A stretch of 64,000 bases of DNA from Pirellulaceae bacterium (GCA_023382975.1 JAHDXO010000047.1:1-64000), one strand, 5' to 3'. Positions 10,601-19,322 are shown, counted from the first letter of the stretch. The notes: generated from the sequence alone by a model not told the origin. Translations and numbers: made by a program.

Positions 10601-12795
10601 TTGATCAGCGAATCGCCCTGGATGGTGATATCTCGCCCGGCAGTGGCGTTCACGCCGGACGCACCATCGGCCTGTACGAACGTGTTGTTGACGACAATGA
10701 TGTCACGTCCGGCCGACAACGTGAGTCCGCTGCCGCGCGCGTCCCCAAAATTCGAGACGGTCCCGAGCAACAGATCCTGGCCCGCTTGCAGGGCGAGGGT
10801 TCCGTTGGACGACTGGACGCCGCTGATCCCGGCTTCGACCGTGAGGTCGAAGCCGCTCGCCGTGCTCAACGTCAGGTCCCCGGCGTTCTTCGCACCCGTC
10901 AGGCTGTCGACGGTGCTAACTAGCAAGTTGGTGGACGAGTTAAACACCACCGTGCCCGACGTGCTGTTCTGCGAAGCCAGCGTGCTGACGGCGTTCGCAC
11001 CTGCCAGGCTGATCCCGGTGGCGGCACGCAAGGCCAGGTTGGTCTCACTGATCGTGCCGGCGCCGGTGATGTTGGCGGCGGTGATGAGGCTCAATGTCGA
11101 GGTGCCAGTCGGAGCGATTGCGGCGTTGACGGTGATCGTCCCCGTGGCGATGTCGTTGCGGCCGATGACCAGCGTGCCGGCGGTGATGCGGTTCAGTTCC
11201 GTTGAAGTCAGGCCGAGGACGCTGGCGGAGTCGGCCCCGCCGAGGTCGATCTGCGTGCCGGCGGTCAGCGGACGGAGCGTTACCGTGTTCGTGAGCCCGT
11301 TGATCGCCGCCGTGTCGAGGATGTTCATGCTGTCCGCAGTGACCGTGATATTGGCCGAGCCGACACTGGTTACCGAACTGGTGCTGAACAGGCCAAGCCC
11401 GCTCGCGTTGGTTCCGGTACCGGCTGTTCCCTGAATGAAGATCGCCCCGCCGCTAGAGGTGATTGCCGAGTCGGCGCTTTCAAGATGCACGCCGTTGTTG
11501 GAAGTACCCGTGGAGGTCGTGCTGCCGAAGCCAATCACCGAGACGGCACCCATCCCGCCCGCGGTAATGATGCCGCCCGCTGAGAGGATGACGCCGCGAT
11601 TGCCTCCCGCGCCGCTTCCGCCGCCGGTTCCCGTGACCGTCACCGAACCGCCGCCAGACGTGATCACGCTGCCGGCACCGATGACGACAACGCCGATATT
11701 CCCGTTCGAATTGGTAGTGACATCGGAATTCCCTCCGATGCCGATCACTTCCACGGAGCCGACCCCGCCCGCCGAGATTTCGGCCGCGTCGTCGATTCCA
11801 ACACCGACGTTGGCGTTTCCGGTGCCGATTCCACCCGCGGCGCCGGTCACCGAGACACTGCCGTTGGTGGAGGTGATGCGGGAATCGGTTCCCGTCACCA
11901 ACACGCCGAAGTTGCTGTTGTCCGTCGAGGCGGCGCCGCCTTGTCCGACCACCGTCACGGTGCCATCACCGCCCGCGGTGATCCGCGAGGCCCCTTCGAC
12001 GCGGACCCCCATTGCGGCCCCGCCGGTCGCGAGACTCGTTCCGGTGACCGACACATTTCCACCACCGCTGGTGAGTTCTCCGCCGTTGGTAACGTGCACG
12101 CCGTAGCGGAAGGCTAACTCGCTCACTCCAGAACGGCCCAGCACCGTCAAATTGCCCGCCCCGCTGTTTAGCGTGGCCCCATTGATCAGGATGCCGACGA
12201 AGTTCGCCTCGGTCGGCGGCGCCTGCTGATTTGCGCTGAAAGTGATCCCGCCGTTGCCGCCTGTGATGACCGAACCGGTGCCGACGGAGATGTTGCGGTT
12301 GGTGGTTATCGAGATGGAGGAACTGGAGGTGATGTCGAACCCGCCCGTGAAACTGATCGTGCCGGTGGCGTCCGTGTCGGTGATGTCCACATTCATCGTG
12401 GCCGAGGACAACGAGCCGGCGCTGCTGAATGTGACGTTGTTGGTGCCCGTGGTCACCGTGCTGTTGTCGATGCTCACAGAACTGGCCAAATCCGCCGCGG
12501 CGATGGTGATCGTCGCGGTGCCGTCGCCTGGGGCCGCATCACCGCCGGATTGCGTGAACGTCCCGGTACTTAACACAAACGACACGGTGCCGCCCGACTC
12601 GGAAACGGTCAGCGACTCGTTGTCCCCCAGCGAAATCGCCAGCGTGTCGGCGCCGTCGCTCCAGGTGTACGCGGCCAGCACGCGGCGGTCTTCGAGCGTT
12701 TCAAAAAATAGTCGGCGGCGGCTTTGGCTGATGGGTTGGGGCTTGTTGCGGCGGGAAAACGGTCGGTTCGTCAGACGGCGGTTCGTCGAGGTCAT
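7651..12795 (-). CDS. Giant LEPR-XLL protein with MopE-like, GEVED and MBG domains
   Basis: A 1,714-residue protein. ATG at 12795 follows AAGGGAG at good spacing. The basic N-terminus ends in FETLEDRRVLAA (about residues 30-42), the planctomycete LEPR-XLL-type motif. Residues about 45-990 are Gly/Thr/Ser-rich beta-repeat sequence, including two copies of GLTxxELNRITAGT. Around residue 1000 there is a CNGIDDDEDGYADED motif, like the MopE-type metal-binding motif. A GEVED-like domain follows (about 1030-1205, with AWIDFDQNGSWDDPDEQ and GEVEDYAVAL). Next come two MBG-like segments (TKVYDGTPF and SKVYGSADPPLTYTATG, about 1210-1370). A beta-solenoid-like C-terminus is rich in GGDDYVLLED-type motifs. 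This is a probable surface or matrix protein; metal binding is inferred from the motif only. Confidence 0.87.
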   Translation of the reverse strand: MTSTNRRLTNRPFSRRNKPQPISQSRRRLFFETLEDRRVLAAYTWSDGADTLAISLGDNESLTVSESGGTVSFVLSTGTFTQSGGDAAPGDGTATITIAAADLASSVSIDNSTVTTGTNNVTFSSAGSLSSATMNVDITDTDATGTISFTGGFDITSSSSISITTNRNISVGTGSVITGGNGGITFSANQQAPPTEANFVGILINGATLNSGAGNLTVLGRSGVSELAFRYGVHVTNGGELTSGGGNVSVTGTSLATGGAAMGVRVEGASRITAGGDGTVTVVGQGGAASTDNSNFGVLVTGTDSRITSTNGSVSVTGAAGGIGTGNANVGVGIDDAAEISAGGVGSVEVIGIGGNSDVTTNSNGNIGVVVIGAGSVITSGGGSVTVTGTGGGSGAGGNRGVILSAGGIITAGGMGAVSVIGFGSTTSTGTSNNGVHLESADSAITSSGGAIFIQGTAGTGTNASGLGLFSTSSVTSVGSANITVTADSMNILDTAAINGLTNTVTLRPLTAGTQIDLGGADSASVLGLTSTELNRITAGTLVIGRNDIATGTITVNAAIAPTGTSTLSLITAANITGAGTISETNLALRAATGISLAGANAVSTLASQNSTSGTVVFNSSTNLLVSTVDSLTGAKNAGDLTLSTASGFDLTVEAGISGVQSSNGTLALQAGQDLLLGTVSNFGDARGSGLTLSAGRDIIVVNNTFVQADGASGVNATAGRDITIQGDSLINSNAGSAPVSLTTGVGGILTIDNPNGTSGSGTNGGPITVTADDVALTSGSLGTTGTVTVRPVSVGREIDLGTNTAGTLGLTNAELNRITAGTIQIGDSDSGDLTLSAPIVYLPGSNFQLVSGGSVIFDPGSINTGGGNLSIAPASAGSFSPKTSGVEVVVGADATLSFASGTQIDIRIDGPIPDTQLRQLNVQGKIDLTGTTLMLSGDYVPTYLERLVFVQNDDTDPIIGTFQGLPQGQTVNVNGVAKKLSYVSGDGNDVALIVAADTVCNGIDDDEDGYADEDYVSLVLPTRYSACVAGAEIWIPRADWGDAPTAAQSGFANNYPTTEADDGAAHLAVGPMLGGQRQVELDGQPTADADGDFGDDGITFNTPLSPGTVASITVQASEAGKLDAWIDFDQNGSWDDPDEQIFGTEALTAGDNLLTFQVPAGASLGQTYARFRISTAGNLASTGVAEDGEVEDYAVALVQTGTISISPLTKVYDGTPFSLSGTIDDGPGGLDPDSVSTRFAFTFFAGSGLTGGIIAAPTAAGNYSVEVSYSGSEHYAPVASAAFDLTVTRAPLTVTADAKSKVYGSADPPLTYTATGLVPGDAITGSLTREPGEDVGSYAIQQGTLDAGANYSLTYEGADLTVTATSTTTGSGNVSARPHKRNLVVTGDNAANSIRIVPGTSPGEWVVIGIGDTKVNGKPQDTITGVTQDVLVDMRGGDDYVLLEDATVARDVKLNMGAGSSLAVLVSVSTGRHVTILAGRGGQVDAHVVTSTVGGNLHVCGGTGSESVVVTDTTVQGNLTARLGGGADELQIRGGEVGRDLVVNSSTGNDTIGIQGLDVQRDMRIDPCSGDDGVTISDIDVGRHATIRLDRGLNTVEIDRLQVFARFALTGGRHADRVLVGTEGTGGLTSDSANFSMGSGDDTLVLLDSIFRDLAVNMGTGSTEFYLEVNEVNRKTTLRASRGYHKITEEFGDKNILAALNARGFDEVLAAWD

Positions 12796-12940
12796 GATAC
12801 TCCCTTGCGATGCGAATCAAGCGTGGTAGGAAAACAACGTTGCATGGACCAGCACCGATCCACCGGGTTCGGCTGGCGATCACGCCTGGATGAGCGAGAG
12901 GCTAGTTCGTGAGTTTTGAAAAGTCAAGACTGAGGATTGT

Positions 12941-12966
12941 GTCTACAAAAACATGTTTTTGTGTAC
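12941..12966. promoter_or_regulatory. 26-bp near-perfect palindrome, candidate operator
   Basis: The core at 12945-12962 is a perfect 18-bp palindrome (ACAAAAACATGTTTTTGT). Two further matching pairs (GT/AC) flank it at the outside after a two-base mismatch. It is AT-rich in an otherwise GC-rich genome and sits about 150 bp upstream of the giant gene and 320 bp upstream of mqnE. It could be a dimeric repressor site or a hairpin. The regulator is unknown. Confidence 0.5.
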
Positions 12967-13002
12967 ATTGAAATGGGCACTTCCGCCCATTCGGCCACAG
13001 GT

Positions 13003-13043
13003 TGGTCAGTGGTCAGTGGTCAGTTGGCAGTTGCAGTTGCAGT
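13003..13043. repeat. Short tandem repeat run (TGGTCAG x3, then TTGCAG x2)
   Basis: Three back-to-back heptamers TGGTCAG (13003-13023) are followed by TTGGCAG and then two TTGCAG hexamers. It is a non-coding microsatellite-like tract between two divergent genes. Confidence 0.7.
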
Positions 13044-13286
13044 TGTGGCCCCCAGGGATTGGCGAGCGGTGGGCGTGAGCCCGCCGGTGAAATGCGGTAC
13101 GCGGGAATGCACCGTGGGGCTGACGCCACCACCCTCGCCAATCGTCCGGCGGACACTCCGCGGTTTTCACCCCTGGTGTCGATGGCTGTCATTTCGTAAC
13201 TTGACCAAGGGGACAGTGCTCGCGGCGTGGTCCCTCTGACCCTTGCCACGTGGTTAAGCAAACAGCATCCGAACGGTTTTTTTGTT

Positions 13287-14498
13287 ATGAACATTCATCC
13301 GAAATTGCGATCGATTCGCGACAAGGTCGAGGCGGGCCAGCGTCTGAACCTTCAGGACGGTCTGCTGCTGTACGATCCGGACGTCCCGCTGAACGAAGTG
13401 GGTGAGTTGGCCAATCTGGTCCGCGAGCGGTGGAACGGCAACGCGGCCTATTACAACCTGAATACCCACTTGAACCCGACCAACGTCTGCGTCTATCGCT
13501 GTACGTTTTGCGCGTTCCGCTCGGATCTGCGCGATCCCAAGGGCTATGCGATGACCGACGAGCAGATTTTGGCTCGCGGCCAAGAGGCGGTCGATCACGG
13601 TTGTACCGAAATGCATATCGTCGGCGGCCTGCATCACCAGAAGGGATACGACTGGTATCTGAACATGGTCCGCCTGCTGCACAACGCCTTCCCCAGGTTG
13701 CACCTCAAAGCCTGGACGGCCGTCGAGATCAATTGGTTCGAGTTCCTGGCGAAGAAGTCGGTTCGGGCGGTGATCGAAGATTTGATGGCGGCCGGCGTGG
13801 GCAGCTTGCCCGGCGGCGGAGCGGAGATTTTTCATCCCGAGGTCCGCGACCGGATTTGCGAGCACAAGGCGGACGCTAGTCACTGGCTGGAAATTCACCG
13901 CACTGCCCATGAGTTGGGGCTGCGGACGAACTGCACGATGCTGTACGGGCACATCGAACAGCCGTATCACCGGATCGACCACCTGATCCGGCTGCGCGAA
14001 TTGCAGGACGAGACGGGCGGGTTTCAAACGTTCATTCCGTTGGCCTTTCATCCGGACAACACGGGCCTGTCCCATGTGAAGAAACCTTCCTCGCTGCTGG
14101 ATCTGCGGACGATGGCCGTCAGCCGCCTGATGCTGGACAACATCCCGCACATCAAGGCGTATTGGATCATGCTCGGAATCGGCACGGCCCAGACTGCCTT
14201 GGCCTACGGAGCGGACGACCTGGACGGCACGGTACGGCACGAACTGATCTACCATGATGCCGGAGCCACGACGCCCGAGATTCTGTCGGTCGACACGATC
14301 CGCCAGTTGATCGTCGAGGCCGGCCGCGATCCGGTCGAACGCGACACCGTGTACCGCCGGGTCGTGCGCGACGAATCCGATCCCATTCAGTGGCAGGTCG
14401 GCGAAGCGATTGCGGACGGACGAGCGAATCCGCTGCGTTCGGAAAGCTCGGGAGCGAAAGCGGTTGGTCCGTCCAGCGCTCCCGTGCTCATCCCGTAG
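13287..14498 (+). CDS. mqnE: Aminofutalosine synthase MqnE (radical SAM)
   Basis: A 403-residue radical SAM enzyme. MqnE converts 3-[(1-carboxyvinyl)oxy]benzoate to aminofutalosine in the futalosine route to menaquinone. The cluster motif CxxxCxxC is Cys68, Cys72, Cys75 (CVYRCTFC). Other MqnE-like stretches are LNPTNVCVY, EMHIVGGLHH, LKAWTAVEI, GSLPGGGAEIF, TMLYGHIEQ and LQDETGGFQTFIPLAFHP. The ATG at 13287 is chosen because the conserved N-terminus begins there; a GTG 60 bp upstream would add an unrelated leader. MqnC and CofH are related alternatives, but GGGAEIF and TMLYGHIE fit MqnE better. No other menaquinone gene is in the window. Confidence 0.93.
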   Translation: MNIHPKLRSIRDKVEAGQRLNLQDGLLLYDPDVPLNEVGELANLVRERWNGNAAYYNLNTHLNPTNVCVYRCTFCAFRSDLRDPKGYAMTDEQILARGQEAVDHGCTEMHIVGGLHHQKGYDWYLNMVRLLHNAFPRLHLKAWTAVEINWFEFLAKKSVRAVIEDLMAAGVGSLPGGGAEIFHPEVRDRICEHKADASHWLEIHRTAHELGLRTNCTMLYGHIEQPYHRIDHLIRLRELQDETGGFQTFIPLAFHPDNTGLSHVKKPSSLLDLRTMAVSRLMLDNIPHIKAYWIMLGIGTAQTALAYGADDLDGTVRHELIYHDAGATTPEILSVDTIRQLIVEAGRDPVERDTVYRRVVRDESDPIQWQVGEAIADGRANPLRSESSGAKAVGPSSAPVLIP

Positions 14499-14560
14499 CC
14501 GCAACGGCAGGAGCATCGCTCATCTGGCACATCCGATGCGGTGCGTCGTCGGCAACTCGG

Positions 14561-14878
14561 CTATCGGAAGAAGAGCAGCGCCGTCGCAAACAAAGCTGCG
14601 ACAAAGGCCAAGCCGATGGCGACTAGCACGAACCGGGCCGCTGGTCGGCGGTCGGCTCGCTCCGAGTCGTCGAACGTGCAGAGTTGAAACAGCTCTTCGA
14701 GTGCCCGTCGGTACTCTCGGTCGTCCGCCAACCGGTAGAGACGATCGAAAGTCGCTTTGCTCATGAAGCCTTCGAAGGCCAATTGACGGCGACTCGCGTC
14801 ATAGTGGATCTTCCGCTCAAGGTCGCCTGGGAAAGACAGCCCCTCGGGCAACTTCTGGACCGGGACTGCTCGGATCAT
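14561..14878 (-). CDS. Small tail-anchored membrane protein, unknown function
   Basis: A 105-residue protein. ATG at 14878 has an AAAGGAG Shine-Dalgarno eight bases upstream, which decides the start over a longer upstream frame. Residues 1-78 are soluble and charged, with a helical middle (FDRLYRLADDREYRRALEEL). Residues about 82-104 form one hydrophobic segment followed only by FFR, so a C-terminal membrane anchor is likely. It lies 131 bp downstream of another small single-TM protein on the same strand. No family was recognised. Confidence 0.72.
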   Translation of the reverse strand: MIRAVPVQKLPEGLSFPGDLERKIHYDASRRQLAFEGFMSKATFDRLYRLADDREYRRALEELFQLCTFDDSERADRRPAARFVLVAIGLAFVAALFATALLFFR

Positions 14879-15009
14879 TGCAGTTCTCCTTTTCGTCAAG
14901 GAAAACGGGAATTTACCGACGTTCCGTCTAGATTCAAACAATCGCCGGGCCAAAAAGCGCCCGGATGCGTCCGTGCGGTGAGATGGATCGCGGGGCGAAT
15001 CGACGACGA

Positions 15010-15237
15010 TCAAGTCGCGGTCGAGGACGGCTCAACCAGCAGCAACGTTACCTCGGCACCCGCGGGCCGCTCTGCCGGTACGGGACGCTCGCGGTACAGT
15101 TGCGAGGATGGTGCGAACGGGAATGCTGGGCCTCCGCCACGAAAAACCGACTGTGCAACTACCAGTACATACCCCAGTATGACTGCCACCACAAATAAGT
15201 CGAACGTGGTGACAACGCGCCGCTCCGTGCTACGCAT
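15010..15237 (-). CDS. Small single-TM protein, unknown function
   Basis: A 75-residue protein. The ATG at 15237 has an excellent AAAGGAGGTG Shine-Dalgarno at about six bases, strong support for a real gene despite its size. One membrane segment spans about residues 11-28 (FDLFVVAVILGYVLVVAQ). It is followed by a Pro/Ala-rich, probably extracytoplasmic tail. The gene is divergent from the DUF4838 gene and upstream of the tail-anchored protein. No family was recognised. Confidence 0.7.
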   Translation of the reverse strand: MRSTERRVVTTFDLFVVAVILGYVLVVAQSVFRGGGPAFPFAPSSQLYRERPVPAERPAGAEVTLLLVEPSSTAT

Positions 15238-15475
15238 CCAACACCTCCTTTCGACCGTCCGTAATCGTTCGCCCACAATCTCTTCCCATTTACGGTAATC
15301 TATCTGACGAATTTCGGTGCGCCAAGGCCCTTTCACCAAGAGAATGGCAAACGGCGGACGTTGCAAAGAGCGAGAAATCACGAGTTTTTTGCTAGAATCC
15401 GGCACTTCGGCTATCATTTCCGGCGGCGTGCTAGCAGTACCATCGCGAGGCAAATCACGTGGGGAGGTATCAGGA

Positions 15476-17569
15476 ATGGTCGGCAGATTCGGATTACCAT
15501 CGGCGCTACCCAGTTGGTGCGTCATCGGGACACTCGTCCTTGTTCTGGCGACGGCATTCCCCTTGCCCGGACAAGTCGCGATCAGCGTCCGGTCGACAGT
15601 CGAACCGGATGCGACCCCAGCATTGACGATCGTCGAACAACGCGTCAGTCTCGCGCCAATTGTGGTCTTGCTCGATGCGCCGCCGTTTGTTCGGCGGGCG
15701 GCGGACGAGTTGGCTGATGCCATCGAGAAAATCAGCGGCGCCAGACCGAAGGTCATCGAAGGCGAACCCGACCCGCTGCCCGAGCGTGCGATCTGGGTCG
15801 GCTACCAGCCAGCGCTGAAAACCTTGTTTCCCCAAGTCGATTTTTCCTTTCAGCATCCCGAAGAAACGCTGATCGCCGTGAGCGAACATCATGCGGCCAT
15901 CGCGGGGCGCGACCGTTGGGATCCCGAACACTTGGCGGTCGAAGGCATCGATGAGAAGATCGTCGGCAAGCAGCAGGAATACGGGACGGTCAACGCCGTC
16001 TATACCTTTCTTCAAGATCAGTTGGGCGTCCGCTGGCTGTGGCCCGGCGATCTGGGCGTGGACATCGTACGACGCGACACGATTGCCGTGCCGCAACAAG
16101 TGGACCGTTACCATCCGCCGATTCGCGCTCGCGGCGGTGCGTTCAATTTCTCGATGCTTGGCAACAAGGGCTACGGCCGGGCGCACGACTGGACGCGGCG
16201 CCAACGGCTTCAACTCGGCTCGCTGGAGATCAGCGGCGGGCACGCCTTCGGCGAGTGGTGGGAGCGTTTTCACGAGACTCAGCCCGATTTGTTCGCGCTG
16301 CAACCGGACGGAACTCGGAGCGGTCACCCCAGCCCGCGGACGGCGAAACTGTGCGACTCGAACCCCGCGGTCTGGAAGCGGTGGTTGGCGGATGTCGAGG
16401 ACCAACTTCAGCGCGACCCAACCCGCACGGTATTCAACGGCGCGCCGAACGACGGTTGGACCAGCGGCCATTGCGTCTGCGAGAACTGCCGCGCCTGGGA
16501 CCATCCCGACGGCGAGCCGCGTCTGTTCCTCTGGCACCACCACCGCGAAGAACTTCCCGCGCTGTCCGACCGGCACGTCACCTTTGCCAACCAGCTCGGC
16601 CGCCTGCTCAAAGAGCGTTATCCCGATCGGGACTACTACGTGGCCATGCTGTCGTACGGCCATTCGCGGCCTGTGCCAGTCGAGGCTCGCCCGGCGGACA
16701 ACGTGATCATGGTAAGCGTCGCGAATTTCTTCGGCCGCACCAACCTGGTCGACCGCGGCTCGACGCGAGGCACCACGCACCGCGAGCAGTTCGAAGCCTG
16801 GGGCAAGCTGGCACCGCGGCTGATGTGGCGACCGAACACCGGCAGCCCGGGCGGCTGGCAGCAGGGGCTGCCCGATCTATCGGTCGCGCAAACGATCCGG
16901 GATCTGAAATTCGTCGCCGACCATCACTGCATCGGGATCTATATCGATGGGGTCTGGGAACACTGGGCGACTCAGGGGCCGCAGTACTACGTGATGGCGC
17001 AACTGATCTGGGATCCCAGCCGTGATGGCCGAGCCGTCCTGGACGATTACTACGCGAGGGCGTTCGGACCGGCGGCAGAACACGTGCGGGCCTACTACGA
17101 ACTGCTGGAGCAAGCACGCATGGCCTATGTCGAGCAGCTCGGCTACGAAGCTGGAGCGTTCAACCTGCCCCAACTGTATACCGACGATTTGCTGAGCCGC
17201 GCCAGCGGACATCTGCAACGCGCCGCGGCGGTGATCGACACAGAACCGGCGGGCGAGAGAGCCGACTTGCTTGGTCGTCGCATCGCGTTTGTGCGGGCCG
17301 GATTGGCATTCACTCAACTGTGCGTCGAGAACATCGGCTCGATGCAGGGCTACTGGAATGAACGGGACGAAATGGTCGCCCAGCGGGTGCGGGAGAATTG
17401 GCAGCGGATGGAGCGAATCTGCCAAGAGCATCCCTACGCCATCAACTGGGGCCCCGTGCGACCGACCACGCCGCGGATGCTCGGTCTGCACCCTGACTAT
17501 CCCAATCCAAAATGGAAGGCCAGCGTCAAATCCAAGCCGAACGCCAAGCAGCCGGACGATCTCGACTAG
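15476..17569 (+). CDS. Exported DUF4838 protein
   Basis: A 697-residue protein. ATG at 15476 follows GGGGAGG at eight bases and begins a signal peptide (hydrophobic CVIGTLVLVLATAFPL). A GH20b/alpha-glucuronidase-like N-terminal unit comes first (RRAADELADAIEKISGARP, residues about 70-95). Then VYTFLQDQLGVRWLWPGDLG leads into the DUF4838 domain, whose core includes GAPNDGWTSGHCVCENCRAWD. DUF4838 proteins have a TIM-barrel-like region and recur in polysaccharide-degradation loci, but their substrate is largely unknown. It shares this layout with the DUF4838 gene at 19323 and lies beside glycoside hydrolases. A role in glycan breakdown is inferred from context. Confidence 0.88.
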   Translation: MVGRFGLPSALPSWCVIGTLVLVLATAFPLPGQVAISVRSTVEPDATPALTIVEQRVSLAPIVVLLDAPPFVRRAADELADAIEKISGARPKVIEGEPDPLPERAIWVGYQPALKTLFPQVDFSFQHPEETLIAVSEHHAAIAGRDRWDPEHLAVEGIDEKIVGKQQEYGTVNAVYTFLQDQLGVRWLWPGDLGVDIVRRDTIAVPQQVDRYHPPIRARGGAFNFSMLGNKGYGRAHDWTRRQRLQLGSLEISGGHAFGEWWERFHETQPDLFALQPDGTRSGHPSPRTAKLCDSNPAVWKRWLADVEDQLQRDPTRTVFNGAPNDGWTSGHCVCENCRAWDHPDGEPRLFLWHHHREELPALSDRHVTFANQLGRLLKERYPDRDYYVAMLSYGHSRPVPVEARPADNVIMVSVANFFGRTNLVDRGSTRGTTHREQFEAWGKLAPRLMWRPNTGSPGGWQQGLPDLSVAQTIRDLKFVADHHCIGIYIDGVWEHWATQGPQYYVMAQLIWDPSRDGRAVLDDYYARAFGPAAEHVRAYYELLEQARMAYVEQLGYEAGAFNLPQLYTDDLLSRASGHLQRAAAVIDTEPAGERADLLGRRIAFVRAGLAFTQLCVENIGSMQGYWNERDEMVAQRVRENWQRMERICQEHPYAINWGPVRPTTPRMLGLHPDYPNPKWKASVKSKPNAKQPDDLD

Positions 17570-17662
17570 CGCGGAACTCGCGGCAAGTCGGTCGGTACGA
17601 TCGGATGCCGCTTCCAGTTGATGACTTTCCAGAAATCGATCGCGAGAGCGATTCCGATTTGG

Positions 17663-19126
17663 TCAGGGCGCCGCGATCGTCCACAGGACGAGACTCATCG
17701 GTTCCATGTCGATCGAGAAACTCAGCTCGGACCGAACGGTTTTCGACTGTTCGTCCGCCATTTCAAGACCGCTCGCTGAGTTTGGCACGGCCAAGCAGTT
17801 GCTGTGTTTCGCATCGATCTGGTAACGCTGGATTCGCAGCTCGCGGTTCTGCAGATGTTGCGGCAAACCGCGGATCGAAATGTCGACCGACTGATGGCTG
17901 GAATCGCCCGGCTGCAGGTTCCACAACTGAACGATCAATCCCGTATCGTCGCCAGTCGCCAACACACCGACGCCGGTACCGCTGTTGTCCAGTCCGGAGG
18001 AAGATGCGTAGACTTCCTTGGCTTTGTGCATGCGCAGCATTTTGACGGCGGCGCCAAAGGGCGTCATTCGCATTTTGGTATCGAATTGCACGAAGGCGAT
18101 CTGTTCGGGCGAGTGGTATTGTACCCAGGGGAACAGCCGAAGATCCTGGGCGTGACGGGCGTGGTATTGAAACGCGGTCATGCCAACCGCTTGCCAGAGG
18201 TTCTTTTCCGGATCGGACTTCCACGCGTTGGCATATCCGATTTCGGTCACAAAGACCGGCAGATCGGTCGGCAGCGACGCCTTGGCGAGCGCTGTGTCGA
18301 TCTCCGCTTCCCACCCGGCGATCTCGGCCGGTGTCTTCTGAAGCCAGTAATGGTGGAAGGAGACGAAGTCGAGTCTCTTGTCGGGACGCGGGTCGCGCGC
18401 AAAGTCCTTGATCAGATGAATCGCTTCGGTCGTGCGGAACCCGGAGCTGCCGCCGACCATTAGCGGCAGTTCGGGCTTCAGCTCGGCATTCACCTCGTTG
18501 ATCGCCTCATAGGCTTGGCGATAGAAGGCGTAGTAATGCCGGATGTTGCCGAGGTTGCTCTGGTTCTTCGCCGTCGGTTCGTTCAGCACTTCGATGTAGC
18601 GGAGATTGGGGCATCGCTGCTTGTAGTGTCGGACGGCGGTCTTGAAAACGTCCTTCCACTTCTGCCAAGTAATGACACCGGCCAGGACCTCTTGCTCGTA
18701 GCGGCGGATGTTCATCATGACCGTCTCGCTGTGCTCGCTCGCGGAAGCCAGATAGTCGTAGTAGCGCAGGCCGGTGACCGTGCCCACAACGCCGTAGCGA
18801 CGCTTGTCCGGGTCGCCCTCGTAGTAGTCCTTGTTGATCTCGTAGTTGAACCGGTAAGCGTCGGTGCGGTAGTCCCACATTTCGTCGAGCATGAGCCAAC
18901 AGCGAGTGACTTCGGGACGCCCGTACTCCTGCTCGATCCGCGCGCACAGTTCGACAGGCGGCGGCGCGCGACGCGAGACGTTCACGTATCCCCACAAACG
19001 CAGCGGCGTATCGAGCGTGCGGCTGGCATCCACCGTCACGGTGACCGGATCATCGGCGGCGAACAGATTCGGCGCCGTGAGGAACAGAGGCAGCAGCCCA
19101 ATTGTCAATCCGAGCTGTGTTTTCAT
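17663..19126 (-). CDS. Secreted clan GH-A glycoside hydrolase, GH39-like
   Basis: A 487-residue protein from an ATG at 19126 with an AAAGGGG Shine-Dalgarno. The signal peptide is about residues 1-23, ending LFA-AD. The acid/base is probably Glu183 in YIEVLNEPT and the nucleophile Glu295 in PVFVTEIGYAN, the paired strand-4 and strand-7 glutamates of clan GH-A. FVSFHHYW near residue 256 fits the same barrel. Residues after about 400 resemble the beta-sandwich found in GH39 and related enzymes. It is divergent from the DUF4838 gene at 19323 and convergent with the one at 15476. Substrate unknown; a xylosidase, iduronidase or other activity cannot be separated by eye. Confidence 0.82.
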   Translation of the reverse strand: MKTQLGLTIGLLPLFLTAPNLFAADDPVTVTVDASRTLDTPLRLWGYVNVSRRAPPPVELCARIEQEYGRPEVTRCWLMLDEMWDYRTDAYRFNYEINKDYYEGDPDKRRYGVVGTVTGLRYYDYLASASEHSETVMMNIRRYEQEVLAGVITWQKWKDVFKTAVRHYKQRCPNLRYIEVLNEPTAKNQSNLGNIRHYYAFYRQAYEAINEVNAELKPELPLMVGGSSGFRTTEAIHLIKDFARDPRPDKRLDFVSFHHYWLQKTPAEIAGWEAEIDTALAKASLPTDLPVFVTEIGYANAWKSDPEKNLWQAVGMTAFQYHARHAQDLRLFPWVQYHSPEQIAFVQFDTKMRMTPFGAAVKMLRMHKAKEVYASSSGLDNSGTGVGVLATGDDTGLIVQLWNLQPGDSSHQSVDISIRGLPQHLQNRELRIQRYQIDAKHSNCLAVPNSASGLEMADEQSKTVRSELSFSIDMEPMSLVLWTIAAP

Positions 19127-19322
19127 GCGCGAACCCCTTTCGATGGATCGGATTCTCGCCCCATTCCACCGGAGGATCAATCCCATGCTCCAAGGTGACA
19201 ATGGCGGGGTACTTTGGAATTTTGCCGCACGCCCACTTCTTCCAGCCGGAATCGGTAGAATCAGTCGGCAACGAGATTGACCGCGAGGCTGGTAATTGGA
19301 ACCGTAACACGAGGAGTCAACG

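Larger units (their letters stand above)
12796..13286. other. 491-bp divergent intergenic region
   Basis: Separates the minus-strand giant gene from plus-strand mqnE and must hold both promoters. It contains a long near-perfect palindrome (12941-12966), a TGGTCAG tandem run (13003-13023) and a GC-rich REP-like stretch (about 13055-13140). No gene is supported. Confidence 0.65.
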
